The translations under genes were made by a program, and so were the position numbers. Shown here piece after piece: positions 41,848 through 42,696 of a stretch of 42,696 nucleotides of DNA. The notes beneath the pieces are model-generated. The model worked only from the letters and a program-made list of their open reading frames with translations. It was not told where the DNA came from and made no database searches. Source of the stretch: an uncultured Roseovarius sp. (GTDB lineage: Bacteria; Pseudomonadota; Alphaproteobacteria; Rhodobacterales; Rhodobacteraceae). The stretch covers positions 1-42,696 of the forward strand of contig NZ_CAMYMD010000063.1 in NCBI RefSeq assembly GCF_947259555.1, given 5' to 3'. Positions within the stretch are counted from its first letter, which is position 1. Each line of letters begins with the position of its first letter.

Positions 41848-42696
41848 TGGCTCAACTCCTGATAGACAGGTTCGACCGATACGCCATCGGTCACGAATTC
41901 CTGACCGATAATGATCACATCCGCCTCGTCGGGCAAGCCGGTCAGCCAGACGCCGGACGGTGTGTCGCGCAACAGGGTGACCGGCACGAATTTCGCCTTG
42001 TCCTCGGCGTCCACGATACGCAGGCCCAATGTGCCGTCATCATTGAGGGTCAGTGCGGATTGCGGCAAGAGATGTGCGTTCTTGCCCTCGGCGCCGATGG
42101 TGATCTCGGCGGTTTCGCCGTCGCGCAGGCCCAACTCGGGGTTCGGCACCTTGATCTCCACGCGGAAGGTGCGTGTGGTGTCGTCGGCGGCCCGCGAGAT
42201 AAAGGTGACCTGGCCTTCGACACTGCGCCCCGATGCCATACGCGCCTGTGCGGGTGCGCCCATTTGGACGCGCTCCACCTGCAACTCCGAGACGAAACCC
42301 ACAAGCGTGATCGGATCGAGTTGCAGCACCGTTGCACACAGAGCGCCGGGTTGCAGCAGGCTGCCGAGTTCGGCGGTGTCGGTCTCCAGCACGCCGGAAA
42401 ACGGGGCAGAAATAGTCAGACGCTCTATCTCGTTCTCGGCAGCGGCGACGGCGGCGCGCGCGGATTCGATTCCGGCCTTCGCCGCCTCAAGTCCCGACGT
42501 GGCCGATTGCACCGCAGCCTGCGCAGAGCTGACAGCCGCGCGGGTAGACGCCACACGGGTTTGCGAGGCAAAGCCGTTCTCAACGAGGTTCTGCGCGGCG
42601 TTGTAGTTGATGCGCGCCTCTTCGAGTTGCGCGCGCGCCTCTTCGGCGCGGGCCTCGGCCTCGGGCACGCGCGCGTGCGCCTCGGTCAGCCGCGCG
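41844..42696 (-). CDS. RND adaptor (membrane fusion protein), N-terminus outside window
   Basis: HlyD/AcrA-type periplasmic adaptor. The visible part begins in an Ala/Glu-rich coiled-coil hairpin (NAAQNLVENGFASQTRVAST, then long Ala-rich helices). The lipoyl half follows (RLTISAPFSGVLETDTAELG), then beta-barrel and membrane-proximal domains (GQVTFISRAADDTTRTFRVE, GAEGKNAHLLPQSALTL). The gene continues past the right edge, so the signal peptide or anchor and first part of the hairpin are not seen. Its stop overlaps the permease start. Confidence 0.93.
   Translation of the reverse strand, partial: ARLTEAHARVPEAEARAEEARAQLEEARINYNAAQNLVENGFASQTRVASTRAAVSSAQAAVQSATSGLEAAKAGIESARAAVAAAENEIERLTISAPFSGVLETDTAELGSLLQPGALCATVLQLDPITLVGFVSELQVERVQMGAPAQARMASGRSVEGQVTFISRAADDTTRTFRVEIKVPNPELGLRDGETAEITIGAEGKNAHLLPQSALTLNDDGTLGLRIVDAEDKAKFVPVTLLRDTPSGVWLTGLPDEADVIIIGQEFVTDGVSVEPVYQELSQ

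Noticed and set aside
1..42696. CRISPR arrays, insertion sequences or rRNA genes
   Set aside because: No regularly spaced repeats, no transposase motifs and no rRNA sequence were seen on either strand.

Overview
The window is high-GC alphaproteobacterial DNA. Gene content and protein style point to the Roseobacter group of the Rhodobacteraceae: a split his locus, a saccharopine dehydrogenase pair, a formate dehydrogenase alpha subunit, CbiD/CobK, RHH_4 and DUF2147 proteins, and an exosortase E/CPBP fusion. No species can be named from sequence alone. Both window ends cut a gene: a DEAD-box helicase at the left and an RND adaptor at the right.

Layout. 1-5.5 kb: DEAD-box RNA helicase, a VOC protein, a DUF2147 protein, then hisA, a divergent DUF302 gene, and hisF-hisE-Dabb. 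5.6-7.9 kb: a divergent EnvZ-like histidine kinase and an MBL-fold hydrolase. 7.9-9.6 kb: tRNA-Asn followed by an AT-richer islet that includes a protein with two Ltp (phage superinfection-exclusion type) repeats. 9.7-12.2 kb: hisB-hisH-glsA on the minus strand, and tRNA-Gly. 12.4-17.7 kb: DUF1330, a GMC dehydrogenase with its Tat-exported partner, a glyoxalase-like protein, RHH_4, MAPEG and a metallophosphoesterase. 17.8-23.6 kb: pyruvate carboxylase, three small basic nucleic-acid-binding-type proteins, and a lactate-dehydrogenase-like flavoenzyme. 23.7-29.8 kb: a UvrD helicase carrying a foreign-looking in-frame patch, two saccharopine dehydrogenases, a GST and a histidine phosphatase. 30-37.7 kb: formate dehydrogenase alpha, a translationally coupled cbiD-cobK-alkA-esterase run, then exosortase E. 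38-42.7 kb: an RND efflux permease and its adaptor.

Most notable observations: (1) a 58-residue gene, convergent with and 10 bp from the exosortase E/protease gene, that encodes a VPEMD motif, a membrane helix and a basic tail, so it is the likely dedicated substrate of that enzyme; (2) two directly repeated, roughly 118-nt intergenic elements at 12.8 and 15.8 kb that share a stem architecture with compensating base changes and fixed single-stranded motifs, consistent with a structured RNA or a mobile palindromic element; (3) a low-GC, foreign-codon segment of about 330 bp inside uvrD; (4) the tRNA-linked Ltp islet; (5) a cluster of overlapping lysine-rich microproteins. All functional statements are by recognition and reasoning; no database search was run.
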